A stretch of DNA of 64,000 nt from Nematostella vectensis (taxonomy: Eukaryota > Cnidaria > Anthozoa > Actiniaria > Edwardsiidae). The notes under the pieces are model-generated. The model was given only the letters and a program-made list of their open reading frames with translations. It made no database searches and was not told where the DNA came from. The stretch spans positions 1,495,001-1,559,000 of the forward strand of contig NC_064044.1 in the NCBI RefSeq assembly GCF_932526225.1. Direction: 5' to 3'. A program made the translations under genes and the position numbers. Shown in pieces: positions 38,501-52,537 of the stretch; the first letter of the stretch is position 1, and each line of letters begins with the position of its first letter.

Positions 38501-39945
38501 AACCTCCAGTCCGATGGTGACTATGCTTGGGATAGTTTACGATACCAATAGTATTAAAAGTAATTTTCATTACAATTCCCTTCAGCAATGCCACGTTAGT
38601 CTTTCGTTGCGGGCACTTGACTACTAACGCAGCTACCCGGGTTCGATTCCCGCTGATAGCCTATTTTTTTTTTCTTTATTTCTTTTTTTAAATATCGATA
38701 CTTAATTATACTGTTCTTGGTGTGTCATGACATAAAAAGAAGGTATAGGGACATTTTTATGTACTCTTAGCATCTTTGATGTGCTCATGCTTTGTTCAGG
38801 ATCCTGTACATATTTTATGCACACAAGAACTAACTAGATTCCTTGGATAACTTGATTAAGTAGATTCTAACATAGAGCATAGCGCTCGATAGATTGATAT
38901 ACCTTTTTTCCGAGTATACTGTTTTATTTTTCCTAATGTTACTTTTTGGAATTTACATTCGGAAAAAAAACATTATCGATTGTAACCTTTTTGAGGTTAC
39001 CCTCGTAAAACAAATTCCCGAATGTAACCATGAAGCTTTTCCCGAATGTAACCTCCAGTCCGATGGTGACTTTGCTTGGGATAGTTTACGATACCAATAG
39101 TATTAAAAGTAATTTTCATTACAATTCCCTTCAGCAATGCCACGTTAGTCTTTCGTTGCGGGCACTTAACTACTAACGCAGCTACCCGGGTTCGATTCCC
39201 GCTGATAGCCTATTTTTTTTCTTTATTTTTTTTTAAATATCGATACTTAATTATACTGTTCTTGGTGTGTCATGACATAAAAAGAAGGTATAGGGACATT
39301 TTTATGTACTCTCAGCATCTTTGATGTGCTCATGCTTTGTTCAGGATCCTGTACATATTTTATGCACACAAGAACTAACTAGATTCCTTGGATAACTTGA
39401 TTAAGTAGATTCTGACATAGAGCATAGCGCTCGATAGATTGATATACCTTTTTTCCGAGTATACTGTTTTATTTTTCCTAATGTTACTTTCTGAAATTTA
39501 CATTCGGAAAAAAATTATCGATTGTAACCTTTTGGAGGTTACACTCGTAAAACAAATTCCCGAATGTAACCCTGAAGCTTTTCCCGAATGTAACCTCCAG
39601 TCCGATGGTGACTTTGCTTGGGATAGTTTACGATACCAATAGTATTAAAAGTAATTTTCATTACAATTCCCTTCAGTATTGCCACGTTAGTCTTTCGTTG
39701 CGGGCACTTGACTACTAACGCAGCTACCCGGGTTCGATTCCCGCAGATAGCCTATTTTTTTTCTTTATTTATTTTTAAATATCGATACTTAATTATACTG
39801 TTCTTGGTGTGTCATGACATAAAAAGAAGGTATAGGGCCATTTTTATGTACTCTCAGCATCTTTGATGTGCTCATGCTTTGTTCAGGATCCTGTACATAT
39901 TTTATGCACACAAGAACTAACTAGATTCCTTGGATAACTTGATTA
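35577..39945 (+). repeat. Block F with flanking mixed monomers (monomers 66-73)
   Basis: Monomer starts: 35577, 36118, 36667, 37212, 37761, 38311, 38859 and 39404. Monomers 66-68 and the 5' half of 69 recur at 43787-45969, offset 8210 bp, with shared AAAAAGGAGGTATAG, GGAATAAAAATATCG, CAGTATTGCC and TCGATCGTAACC. The 3' half of monomer 69 and monomer 70 resemble block D instead (CACTTTAGTC, CTCTGCTTC, CACACGAGAAC). Monomers 71 and 72 resemble 79 and 80, including the private CATTATCG and TTTTTGAGGTTACC. The section is a mosaic. Confidence 0.8.
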
Positions 39946-42900
39946 AGTAGATTCTAACATAGAGCATAGCGCTCGATAGATTGATACACCTTTTTTTCCG
40001 AGTATACTGTTTTATTTTTCCTAATGTTACTTTTTGGAATTTACATTCGGAAAAAAAATTATCGATTGTAACCTTTTGGAGGTTACACTCGTAAAACAAA
40101 TTCCCGAATGTAACCCTGAAGCTTTTCCCGAATGTAACCTCCAGTCCGATGGTGACTTTGCTTGGGATAGTTTACGATACCAATAGTATTAAAAGTAATT
40201 TTCATTACAAATCCCTTCAGCAATGCCACGTTAGTCTTTCGTTGCGGGCACTTGACTACTAACGCAGCGACCCGGGTTCTATTCCCGCTGATAGCCTATT
40301 TTGTTTTTCTTTATTTTTTTTTTTTTTAATATCGATACTTAATTATACTGTTCTTGGTGTGTCATGACATAAAAAGAAGGTATAGGGACATTTTTATGTA
40401 CTCTCTGCATCTTTGATGTGCTCATGCTTTGTTCAGGATCCTGTACATATTTTATGCACACAAGAACTAACTAGATTCCTTGGATAACTTGATTAAGTAG
40501 ATTCTAACATAGAGCATAGCGCTCGATAGATTGATATACCTTTTTTCCGAGTATACTGTTTTATTTTTCCTAATGTTACTTTTTGGAATTTACATTCGGA
40601 AAAAAATAAATTATCGATTGTAACCTTTTGGAGGTTACCCTCGTAAAACAAATTCCCGAATGTAACCATGAAGCTTTTCCCGAATGTAACCTCCAGTCCG
40701 ATGGTGACTTTGCTTGGGATAGTTTACGATACCAATAGTATTAAAAGTAATTTTCATTACAATTCCCTTCAGCAATGCCACGTTAGTCTTTCGTTGCGGG
40801 CACTTGACTACGAACGCAGCGACCCGTGTTCGATTCCCGCTGATAGCCTATTTTTTTTTCTTTATTTCTTTTTTTTAAATATCGATACTTAATTATACTG
40901 TTCTTGGTGTGTCATGACATAAAAAGAAGGTATAGGGACATTTTTATGTACTCTCAGCATCATTGATGTGCTCATGCTTTTTTCAGGATCCTGTACATAT
41001 TTTATGCACACGAGAACTAACTAGATTCCTTGGATAACTTGATTAAGTAGATTCTGACATAGAGCATAGCGCTCGATAGATTGATATACCTTTTTTCCGA
41101 GTATACTGTTTTATTTTTCCTAATGTTTTTTTTTTTGGAATTTACATTCGGAAAAAAAATTATCGATTGTAACCTTTTGGAGGTTACCCTCAAAAACAAA
41201 TTCCCGAATGTAACCATGAAGCTTTTCCCGAATGTAACCTCCAGTCCGATGGTGACTTTGCTTGGGATAGTTTACGATACCAATAGTATTAAAAGTAATT
41301 TTCATTACAATTCCCTTCAGCAATGCCACGTTAGTCTTTCGTTGCGGGCACTTGACTACGAACGCAGCGACCCGTGTTCGATTCCCGCTGATAGCTATTT
41401 TTTTTTCTTTATTTTTTTTTAAATATCGATACTTAATTATACTGTTCTTGGTGTGTCATGACATAAAAAGAAGGTATAGGGACATTTTTATGTACTCTCA
41501 GCATCTTTGATGTGCTCATGCTTTGTTCAGGATCCTGTACATATTTTATGCACACAAGAACTAACTAGATTCCTTGGATAACTTGATTAATTAGATTCTA
41601 ACATAGAGCATAGCGCTCGATAGATTGATATACCTTTTTTCCGAGTATACTGTTTTATTTTTCCTAATGTTACTTTTTGGAATTTACATTCGGAAAAAAA
41701 AAATTATCGATTGTAACCTTTTGGAGGTTACACTCGTAAAACAAATTCCCGAATGTAACCATGAAGCTTTTCCCGAATGTAACCTCCAGTCCGATGGTGA
41801 CTTTGCTTGGGATAGTTTACGATACCAATAGTATTAAAAGTAATTTTTATTACAATTCCCTTCAGCAATGCCACGTTAGTCTTTCGTTGCGGGCACTTGA
41901 CTACTAACGCAGCGACCCGGGTTATATTCCCGCTGATAGCCTATTTTGTTTTTCTTTATTTTTTTTTTTTTTAAATATCGATACTTAATTATACTGTTCT
42001 TGGTGTGTCATGACATAAAAAGAAGGTATAGGGACATTTTTATGTACTCTCTGCATCTTTGATGTGCTCATGCTTTGTTCAGGATCCTGTACATATTTTA
42101 TGCACACAAGAACTAACTAGATTCCTTGGATAACTTGATTAAGTAGATTCTAACATAGAGCATAGCGCTCGATAGATTGATATACCTTTTTTCCGAGTAT
42201 ACTGTTTTATTTTTCCTAATGTTACTTTTTGGAATTTACATTCGGAAAAAAAATTATCGATTGTAACCTTTTGGAGGTTACACTCGTAAAACAAATTCCC
42301 GAATGTAACCCTGAAGCTTTTCCCGAATGTAACCTCCAGTCCGATGGTGACTTTGCTTGGGATAGTTTACGATACCAATAGTATTAAAAGTAATTTTCAT
42401 TACAAATCCCTTCAGCAATGCCACGTTAGTCTTTCGTTGCGGGCACTTGACTACTAACGCAGCTACACGGGTTCGATTCCCTCTGATAGCCTTTTTTTTT
42501 TTCTTTATTTTTTTTTTTTTAAATATCGATACTTAATTATACTGTTCTTGGTGTGTCATGACATAAAAAGAAGGTATAGTGACATTTTTATGTACTCTCA
42601 GCATCATTGATGTGCTCATGCTTTGTTCAGGATCCTGTACATATTTTATGCACACAAGAACTAACTAGATTCCTTGGATAACTTGATTAAGTAGATTCTA
42701 ACATAGAGCATAGCGCTCGATAGATTGATATACCTTTTTTCCGAGTATACTGTTTTATTTTTCCTAATGTTACTTTTTGGAATTTACATTCGGAAAAAAA
42801 AAATTATCGATTGTAACCTTTTGGAGGTTACACTCGTAAAACAAATTCCCGAATGTAACCCTGAAGCTTTTCCCGAATGTAACCTCCAGTCCGATGGTGA

Positions 42901-43238
42901 CTATGCTTGGGATAGTTTACGATACCAATAGTATTAAAAGTAATTTTCATTACAATTCCCTTCAGCAATGCCACGTTAGTCTTTCGTTGCGGGCACTTGA
43001 CTACTAACGCAGCTACCCGGGTTCGATTCCCGCTGATAGCCTATTTTTTTTTTCTTTATTTCTTTTTTTAAATATCGATACTTAATTATACTGTTCTTGG
43101 TGTGTCATGACATAAAAAGAAGGTATAGGGACATTTTTATGTACTCTCAGCATCTTTGATGTGCTCATGCTTTGTTCAGGATCCTGTACATATTTTATGC
43201 ACACAAGAACTAACTAGATTCCTTGGATAACTTGATTA
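39946..43238 (+). repeat. Six-monomer block E, copy 2 (monomers 74-79)
   Basis: Monomer starts: 39946, 40496, 41046, 41590, 42142 and 42690. Lengths 550, 550, 544, 552, 548 and 549 against 551, 550, 546, 552, 546 and 546 in copy 1. Monomer 76 has two small deletions against monomer 62: CCCTCAAAAACAAA near 41187 and GATAGCTATT near 41390. They join reading frames into an accidental longer open frame. Monomer 77 reads AGGTTACACTCG with AACCATGAAG, a recombinant combination that its counterpart monomer 63 does not have. Confidence 0.85.
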
Positions 43239-45969
43239 AGTAGATTCTAACATAGAGCATAGCGCTCGATAGATTGATATACCTTTTTTCCGAGTATACT
43301 GTTTTATTTTTCCTAATGTTACTTTTTGGAATTTACATTCGGAAAAAAAACATTATCGATTGTAACCTTTTTGAGGTTACCCTCGTAAAACAAATTCCCG
43401 AATGTAACCATGAAGCTTTTCCCGAATGTAACCTCCAGTCCGATGGTGACTTTGCTTGGGATAGTTTACGATACCAATAGTATTAAAAGTAATTTTCATT
43501 ACAATTCCCTTCAGCAATGCCACGTTAGTCTTTCGTTGCGGGCACTTGACTACTAACGCAGCGACCCGGGTTCTATTCCCGCTGATAGCCTATTTTGTTT
43601 TTCTTTATTTTTTTTTTAAATATCGATACTTAATTATACTGTTCTTGGTGTGTCATGACATAAAAAGAAGGTATAGGGACATTTTTATGTACTCTCTGCA
43701 TCTTTGATGTGCTCATGCTTTGTTCAGGATCCTGTACATATTTTATGCACACAAGAACTAACTAGATTCCTTGGATAACTTGATTAAGTAGATTCTAACA
43801 TAGAGCATAGCGCTCGATAGATTGATATACCTTTTTTCCGAGTATACTGTTTTATTTTTCCTAATGTTACTTTTTGGAATTTACATTCGGAAAAAAAATT
43901 ATCGATTGTAACCTTTTGGAGGTTACACTCGTAAAACAAATTCCCGAATGTAACCCTGAAGCTTTTCCCGAATGTAACCTCCAGTCCGATGGTGACTTTG
44001 CTTGGGATAGTTTACGATACCAATAGTATTAAAAGTAATTTTCATTACAAATCCCTTCAGCAATGCCACGTTAGTCTTTCGTTGCGGGCACTTGACTACT
44101 AACGCAGCTACACGGGTTCGATTCCCTCTGATAGCCTTTTTTTTCTTTATTTTTTTTTAAATATCGATACTTAATTATACTGTTCTTGGTGTGTCATGAC
44201 ATAAAAAGGAGGTATAGTGACATTTTTATGTACTCTCAGCATCATTGATGTGCTCATGCTTTGTTCAGGATCCTGTACATATTTTATGCACACAAGAACT
44301 AACTAGATTCCTTGTATAACTTGATTAAGTAGATTCTAACATAGAGCATAGCGCTCAATAGATTGATATACCTTTTTTTCCGAGTATACTGTTTTATTTT
44401 TCTTAATGTTACTTTTTGGAATTTACATTCGGAAAAAAAAATTATCGATTGTAACCTTTTGGAGGTTACACTCGTAAAACAAATTCCCGAATGTAACCCT
44501 GAAGCTTTTCCCGAATGTAACCTCCAGTCCGATGGTGACTATGCTTGGGATAGTTTACGATACCAATAGTATTAAAAGTAATTTTCATTACAATTCCCTT
44601 CAGCAATGCCACGTTAGTCTTTCGTTGCGGGCACTTGACTACTAACGCAGCTACCCGGGTTCGATTCCCGCTGATAGCCTATTTTTTTTTTCTTTATTTC
44701 TTTTTTTAAATATCGATACTTAATTATACTGTTCTTGGTGTGTCATGACATAAAAAGAAGGTATAGGGACATTTTTATGTACTCTCAGCATCTTGGATGT
44801 GCTCATGCTTTGTTCAGGATCCTGTACATATTTTATGCACACAAGAACTAACTAGATTCCTTGGATAACTTGATTAAGTAGATTCTGACATAGAGCATAG
44901 CGCTCGATAGATTGATATACCTTTTTTCCGAGTATACTGTTTTATTTTTCCTAATGTTACTTTTTGAAATTTACATTCGGAATAAAAATATCGATTGTAA
45001 CCTTTTGGAGGTTACACTCGTAAAACAAATTCCCGAATGTAACCCTGAAGCTTTTCCCGAATGTAACCTCCAGTCCGATGGTGACTTTGCTTGGGATAGT
45101 TTACGATACCAATAGTATTAAAAGTAATTTTCATTACAATTCCCTTCAGTATTGCCACGTTAGTCTTTCGTTGCGGGCACTTGACTACTAACGCAGCGAC
45201 CCGGGTTCGATTCCCGCTGATAGCCTATTTTTTTTTCTTTATTTTTTTTTTTAAATATCGATACTTAATTATACTGTTCTTGGTGTGTCATGACATAAAA
45301 AGAAGGTATAGGGCCATTTTTATGTACTCTCAGCATCTGTGATGTGCTCATGCTTTGTTCAGGATCCTGTACATATTTTATGCACACAAGAACTAACTAG
45401 ATTCCTTGGATAACTTGATTAAGTAAATTCTAACATAGAGCATAGCGCTCGATAGATTGATATACCCTTTTTTTTTGAGTATCCTGTTTTATTTTTCCTA
45501 ATGTTTTTTTTTTTGGAATTTACATTCGGAAAAAAAATTATCGATCGTAACCTTTTGGAGGTTACACTCGTAAAACAAATTCCCGAATGTAACCCTGAAG
45601 CTTTTCCCGAATGTAACCTCCAGTCCGATGGTGACTTTGCTTGGGATAGTTTACGATACCAATAGTATTAAAAGTAATTTTCATTACAATTCCCTTCAGC
45701 AATGCCACGTTAGTCTTTCGTTGCGGGCACTTGACTACTAACGCAGCGACCCGGGTTCGATTCCCGCTGATAGCCTATTTTTTTTCTTTATTTTTTTTTT
45801 AAATATCGATACTTAATTATACTGTTCTTTGTGTGTCATGACATAAAAAGAAGGTATAGGGACATTTATATGTACTCTCAGCATCTTTGATGTGCTCATG
45901 CTTTGTTCAGGATCCTGTACATATTTTATGCACACAAGAACTAACTAGATTCCTTGGATAACTTGATTA
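43239..45969 (+). repeat. Monomer 80 and block F, copy 2 (monomers 80-84)
   Basis: Monomer starts: 43239, 43787, 44328, 44877 and 45422. Monomer 80 matches the 5' part of monomer 72 (38859). Monomers 81, 82 and 83 match 66, 67 and 68 in length exactly (541, 549, 545). The 3' half of monomer 84 (TTCTTTGTGTGTC and GACATTTATATG, 45829-45871) is instead shared with monomer 90 (around 49110-49152), placing a junction inside monomer 84. Confidence 0.82.
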
Positions 45970-48900
45970 AGTAGATTCTAACATAGAGCATAGTGCTCGA
46001 TAGATTGATATACCTTTTTTCCGAGTATACTGTTTTATTTTTCCTAATGTTACTTTTTGGAATTTACATTCGGAAAAAAAAATGATCGATTGTAACCTTT
46101 TGGAGGTTAACCTCGTAAAACAAATTCCCGAATGTAACCATGAAGCTTTTCCCGAATGTAACCTCCAGTCCGATGGTGACTTTGCTTGGGATAGTTTACG
46201 ATACCAATAGTATTAAAAGTAATTTTCATTACAATTCCCTTCAGCAATGCCACGTTAGTCTTTCGTTGCGGGCACTTGACTACTAACGCAGCGACCCGGG
46301 TTCGATTCCCGCTGATAGCCTATTTTTTTTCTTATTTTTTTTTTTTTTAATATCGATACTTAATTATACTGTTCTTGGTGTGTCATGACATAAAAAGAAG
46401 GTATAGGGACATTTTTATGTACTCTCAGCATCTTTGATGTGCTCATGCTTTGTTCAGGATCCTGTACATATTTTATGCACACAAGAACTAACTAGATTCC
46501 TTGGATAACTTGATTAAGTAGATTCTGACATAGAGCATAGCGCTCGATAGATTGATATACCTTTTTTTCCGAGTATACTGTTTTATTTTTCCTAATGTTA
46601 CTTTTTGGAATTTACATTCGGAAAAAAAATTATCGATTGTAACCTTTTGGAGGTTACACTCGTAAAACAAATTCCCGAATGTAACCCTGAAGCTTTTCCC
46701 GAATGTAACCTCCAGTCCGATGGTGACTTTGCTTGGGATAGTTTACGATACCAATAGTATTAAAAGTAATTTTTATTACAATTCCCTTCAGCAATGCCAC
46801 GTTATTCTTTCGTTGCGGGCACTTGACTACTAACGCAGCCACCCGGGTTCGATTCCCGCTGAAAGCCTATTTTTTTTCTTTATTTCTTTTTTTAAATATC
46901 GATACTTAATTATACTGTTCTTGGTGTGTCATGACATAAAAAGAATGTATAGGGACATTTTTATGTACTCTCAGCATCTTTGATGTGCTCATGCTTTGTT
47001 CAGGATCCTGTACATATTTTATGCACACAAGAACTAACTAGATTCCTTGGATAACTTGATTAAAAAAATTCTAACATAGAGCATAGCGCTCGATAGATTG
47101 ATATACCCTTTTTTCGAGTATCCTGTTTTATTTTTCCTAATGTTACTTTTTTGAATTTACATTCGGAAAAAAATTATCGATTGTAACCTTTTGGAGGTTA
47201 CACTCGTAAAACAAATTCCCGAATGTAACCCTGAAGCTTTTCCCGAATGTAACCTCCAGTCCGATGGTGACTTTGCTTGGGATAGTTTACGATACCAATA
47301 GTATTAAAAGTAATTTTCATTACAATTCCCTTCAGCAATGCCACGTTATTCTTTCGTTGCGGGCACTTGACTACTAACGCAGCGACCCGGGTTCGATTCC
47401 CTCTGATAGCCTTTTTTTTTTTCTTTATTTTTTTTTTTTAAATATCGATACTTAATTATACTGTTCTTGGTGTGTCATGACATAAAAAGAAGGTATAGTG
47501 ACATTTTTATGTACTCTCAGCATCATTGATGTGCTCATGCTTTGTTCAGGATCCTGTACATATTTTATGCACACAAGAACTAACTAGATTCCTTGGATAA
47601 CTTGATTAAGTAGATTCTAACATAGAGCATAGCGCTCGATAGATTGATATACCTTTTTTCCGAGTATACTGTTTTATTTTTCCTAATGTTACTTTTTGGA
47701 ATTTACATTCGGAAAAAAAAAATTATCGATTGTAACCTTTTGGAGGTTACACTCGTAAAACAAATTCCCGAATGTAACCCCGAAGCTTTTCCCGAATGTA
47801 ACCTCCAGTCCGATGGTGACTATGCTTGGGATAGTTTACGATACCAATAGTATTAAAAGTAATTTTCATTACAATTCCCTTCAGCAATGCCACGTTAGTC
47901 TTTCGTTGCGGGCACTTGACTACTAACGCAGCTACCCGGGTTCGATTCCCGCTGATAGCCTATTTTTTTTTTCTTTATTTCTTTTTTTAAATATCGATAC
48001 TTAATTATACTGTTCTTGGTGTGTCATGACATAAAAAGAAGGTATAGGGACATTTTTATGTACTCTCAGCATCTTTGATGTGCTCATGCTTTGTTCAGGA
48101 TCCTGTACATATTTTATGCACACAAGAACTAACTAGATTCCTTGGATAACTTGATTAAGTAGATTCTAACATAGAGCATAGCGCTCGATAGATTGATATA
48201 CCTTTTTTCCGAGTATACTGTTTTATTTTTCCTAATGTTACTTTTTGGAATTTACATTCGGAAAAAAAAAATTATCGATTGTAACCTTTTGGAGGTTACA
48301 CTCGTAAAACAAATTCCCGAATGTAACCCCGAAGCTTTTCCCGAATGTAACCTCCAGTCCGATGGTGACTATGCTTGGGATAGTTTACGATACCAATAGT
48401 ATTAAAAGTAATTTTCATTACAATTCCCTTCAGCAATGCCACGTTAGTCTTTCGTTGCGGGCACTTGACTACTAACGCAGCTACCCGGGTTCGATTCCCG
48501 CTGATAGCCTATTTTTTTTTTCTTTATTTCTTTTTTTAAATATCGATACTTAATTATACTGTTCTTGGTGTGTCATGACATAAAAAGAAGGTATAGGGAC
48601 ATTTTTATGTACTCTCAGCATCTTTGATGTGCTCATGCTTTGTTCAGGATCCTGTACATATTTTATGCACACAAGAACTAACTAGATTCCTTGGATAACT
48701 TGATTAAGTAGATTCTAACATAGAGCATAGCGCTCGATAGATTGATATACCTTTTTTCCGAGTATACTGTTTTATTTTTCCTAATGTTACTTTTTGGAAT
48801 TTACATTCGGAAAAAAAAAATTATTGATTGTAACCTTTTGGAGGTTACCCTCGTAAAACAAATTCCCGAATGTAACCATGAAGCTTTTCCCGAATGTAAC

Positions 48901-49252
48901 CTCCAGTCCGATGGTGACTTTGCTTGGGATAGTTTACGATACCAATAGTATTAAAAGTAATTTTCATTACAATTCCCTTCAGCAATGCCACGTTAGTCTT
49001 TCGTTGCGGGCACTTGACTACTAACGCAGCGACCCGGGTTCGATTCCCGCTGATAGCCTATTTTTTTTCTTTATTTTTTTTTTAAATATCGATACTTAAT
49101 TATACTGTTCTTTGTGTGTCATGACATAAAAAGAAGGTATAGGGACATTTATATGTACTCTCAGCATCTTTGATGTGCTCATGCTTTGTTCAGGATCCTG
49201 TACATATTTTATGCACACAAGAACTAACTAGATTCCTTGGATAACTTGATTA
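45970..49252 (+). repeat. Six-monomer block G, copy 1 (monomers 85-90)
   Basis: Monomer starts: 45970, 46517, 47063, 47609, 48158 and 48707. The block recurs at an offset of 3283 bp. Shared rare variants are CATAGTGCTCG and AATGATCGATTG (85, 91), GCAGCCACCC with GCTGAAAGCC (86, 92), TACTTTTTTGAATTT (87, 93), AACCCCGAAG (88, 89, 94, 95) and TTATTGATTG (90, 96). Monomers 88 and 89 are near-identical neighbours, so a one-monomer duplication preceded the block duplication. The boundary motif of monomer 87 has decayed to TTAAAAAAATTC (47060-47071). All six box B motifs are intact. Confidence 0.9.
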
Positions 49253-52200
49253 AGTAGATTCTAACATAGAGCATAGTGCTCGATAGATTGATATACCTTT
49301 TTTCCGAGTATACTGTTTTATTTTTCCTAATGTTACTTTTTGGAATTTACATTCGGAAAAAAAAATGATCGATTGTAACCTTTTGGAGGTTAACCTCGTA
49401 AAACAAATTCCCGAATGTAACCATGAAGCTTTTCCCGAATGTAACCTCCAGTCCGATGGTGACTTTGCTTGGGATAGTTTACGATACCAATAGTATTAAA
49501 AGTAATTTTCATTACAATTCCCTTCAGCAATGCCACGTTAGTCTTTCGTTGCGGGCACTTGACTACTAACGCAGCGACCCGGGTTCGATTCCCGCTGATA
49601 GCCTATTTTTTTTCTTATTTTTTTTTTTTTTAATATCGATACTTAATTATACTGTTCTTGGTGTGTCATGACATAAAAAGAAGGTATAGGGACATTTTTA
49701 TGTACTCTCAGCATCTTTGATGTGCTCATGCTTTGTTCAGGATCCTGTACATATTTTATGCACACAAGAACTAACTAGATTCCTTGGATAACTTGATTAA
49801 GTAGATTCTGACATAGAGCATAGCGCTCGATAGATTGATATACCTTTTTTTCCGAGTATACTGTTTTATTTTTCCTAATGTTACTTTTTGGAATTTACAT
49901 TCGGAAAAAAAATTATCGATTGTAACCTTTTGGAGGTTACACTCGTAAAACAAATTCCCGAATGTAACCCTGAAGCTTTTCCCGAATGTAACCTCCAGTC
50001 CGATGGTGACTTTGCTTGGGATAGTTTACGATACCAATAGTATTAAAAGTAATTTTTATTACAATTCCCTTCAGCAATGCCACGTTATTCTTTCGTTGCG
50101 GGCACTTGACTACTAACGCAGCCACCCGGGTTCGATTCCCGCTGAAAGCCTATTTTTTTTCTTTATTTCTTTTTTTAAATATCGATACTTAATTATACTG
50201 TTCTTGGTGTGTCATGACATAAAAAGAATGTATAGGGACATTTTTATGTACTCTCAGCATCTTTGATGTGCTCATGCTTTGTTCAGGATCCTGTACATAT
50301 TTTATGCACACAAGAACTAACTAGATTCCTTGGATAACTTGATTAAGTAGATTCTAACATAGAGCATAGCGCTCGATAGATTGATATACCCTTTTTTCGA
50401 GTATCCTGTTTTATTTTTCCTAATGTTACTTTTTTGAATTTACATTCGGAAAAAAATTATCGATTGTAACCTTTTGGAGGTTACACTCGTAAAACAAATT
50501 CCCGAATGTAACCCTGAAGCTTTTCCCGAATGTAACCTCCAGTCCGATGGTGACTTTGCTTGGGATAGTTTACGATACCAATAGTATTAAAAGTAATTTT
50601 CATTACAATTCCCTTCAGCAATGCCACGTTATTCTTTCGTTGCGGGCACTTGACTACTAACGCAGCGACCCGGGTTCGATTCCCTCTGATAGCCTTTTTT
50701 TTTTTCTTTATTTTTTTTTTTTAAATATCGATACTTAATTATACTGTTCTTGGTGTGTCATGACATAAAAAGAAGGTATAGTGACATTTTTATGTACTCT
50801 CAGCATCATTGATGTGCTCATGCTTTGTTCAGGATCCTGTACATATTTTATGCACACAAGAACTAACTAGATTCCTTGGATAACTTGATTAAGTAGATTC
50901 TAACATAGAGCATAGCGCTCGATAGATTGATATACCTTTTTTCCGAGTATACTGTTTTATTTTTCCTAATGTTACTTTTTGGAATTTACATTCGGAAAAA
51001 AAAAATTATCGATTGTAACCTTTTGGAGGTTACACTCGTAAAACAAATTCCCGAATGTAACCCCGAAGCTTTTCCCGAATGTAACCTCCAGTCCGATGGT
51101 GACTATGCTTGGGATAGTTTACGATACCAATAGTATTAAAAGTAATTTTCATTACAATTCCCTTCAGCAATGCCACGTTAGTCTTTCGTTGCGGGCACTT
51201 GACTACTAACGCAGCTACCCGGGTTCGATTCCCGCTGATAGCCTATTTTTTTTTTCTTTATTTCTTTTTTTAAATATCGATACTTAATTATACTGTTCTT
51301 GGTGTGTCATGACATAAAAAGAAGGTATAGGGACATTTTTATGTACTCTCAGCATCTTTGATGTGCTCATGCTTTGTTCAGGATCCTGTACATATTTTAT
51401 GCACACAAGAACTAACTAGATTCCTTGGATAACTTGATTAAGTAGATTCTAACATAGAGCATAGCGCTCGATAGATTGATATACCTTTTTTCCGAGTATA
51501 CTGTTTTATTTTTCCTAATGTTACTTTTTGGAATTTACATTCGGAAAAAAAAAATTATCGATTGTAACCTTTTGGAGGTTACACTCGTAAAACAAATTCC
51601 CGAATGTAACCCCGAAGCTTTTCCCGAATGTAACCTCCAGTCCGATGGTGACTATGCTTGGGATAGTTTACGATACCAATAGTATTAAAAGTAATTTTCA
51701 TTACAATTCCCTTCAGCAATGCCACGTTAGTCTTTCGTTGCGGGCACTTGACTACTAACGCAGCTACCCGGGTTCGATTCCCGCTGATAGCCTATTTTTT
51801 TTTTCTTTATTTCTTTTTTTAAATATCGATACTTAATTATACTGTTCTTGGTGTGTCATGACATAAAAAGAAGGTATAGGGACATTTTTATGTACTCTCA
51901 GCATCTTTGATGTGCTCATGCTTTGTTCAGGATCCTGTACATATTTTATGCACACAAGAACTAACTAGATTCCTTGGATAACTTGATTAAGTAGATTCTA
52001 ACATAGAGCATAGCGCTCGATAGATTGATATACCTTTTTTCCGAGTATACTGTTTTATTTTTCCTAATGTTACTTTTTGGAATTTACATTCGGAAAAAAA
52101 AAATTATTGATTGTAACCTTTTGGAGGTTACCCTCGTAAAACAAATTCCCGAATGTAACCATGAAGCTTTTCCCGAATGTAACCTCCAGTCCGATGGTGA

Positions 52201-52537
52201 CTTTGCTTGGGATAGTTTACGATACCAATAGTATTAAAAGTAATTTTCATTACAATTCCCTTCAGCAATGCCACGTTAGTCTTTCGTTGCGGGCACTTGA
52301 CTACTAACGCAGCGACCCGGGTTCTATTCCCGCTGATAGCCTATTTTGTTTTTCTTTATTTTTTTTTTAAATATCGATACTTAATTATACTGTTCTTGGT
52401 GTGTCATGACATAAAAAGAAGGTATAGGGACATTTTTATGTACTCTCTGCATCTTTGATGTGCTCATGCTTTGTTCAGGATCCTGTACATATTTTATGCA
52501 CACAAGAACTAACTAGATTCCTTGGTTAACTTGATTA
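49253..52537 (+). repeat. Six-monomer block G, copy 2 (monomers 91-96)
   Basis: Monomer starts: 49253, 49800, 50346, 50892, 51441 and 51990. Lengths 547, 546, 546, 549, 549 and 548 match copy 1 to within two bases. The 3' part of monomer 96 switches to GGTTCTATTCC, GTTTTTC and CTCTCTGCATC, which marks the exit breakpoint. Box B is intact in 91-95. Confidence 0.9.

Noticed and set aside
41081-41422. Longest open frame in the window, 113 codons
   Set aside because: It arises because a long T-run and small deletions in monomer 76 happen to join two short frames. The matching monomer 62 does not have it.
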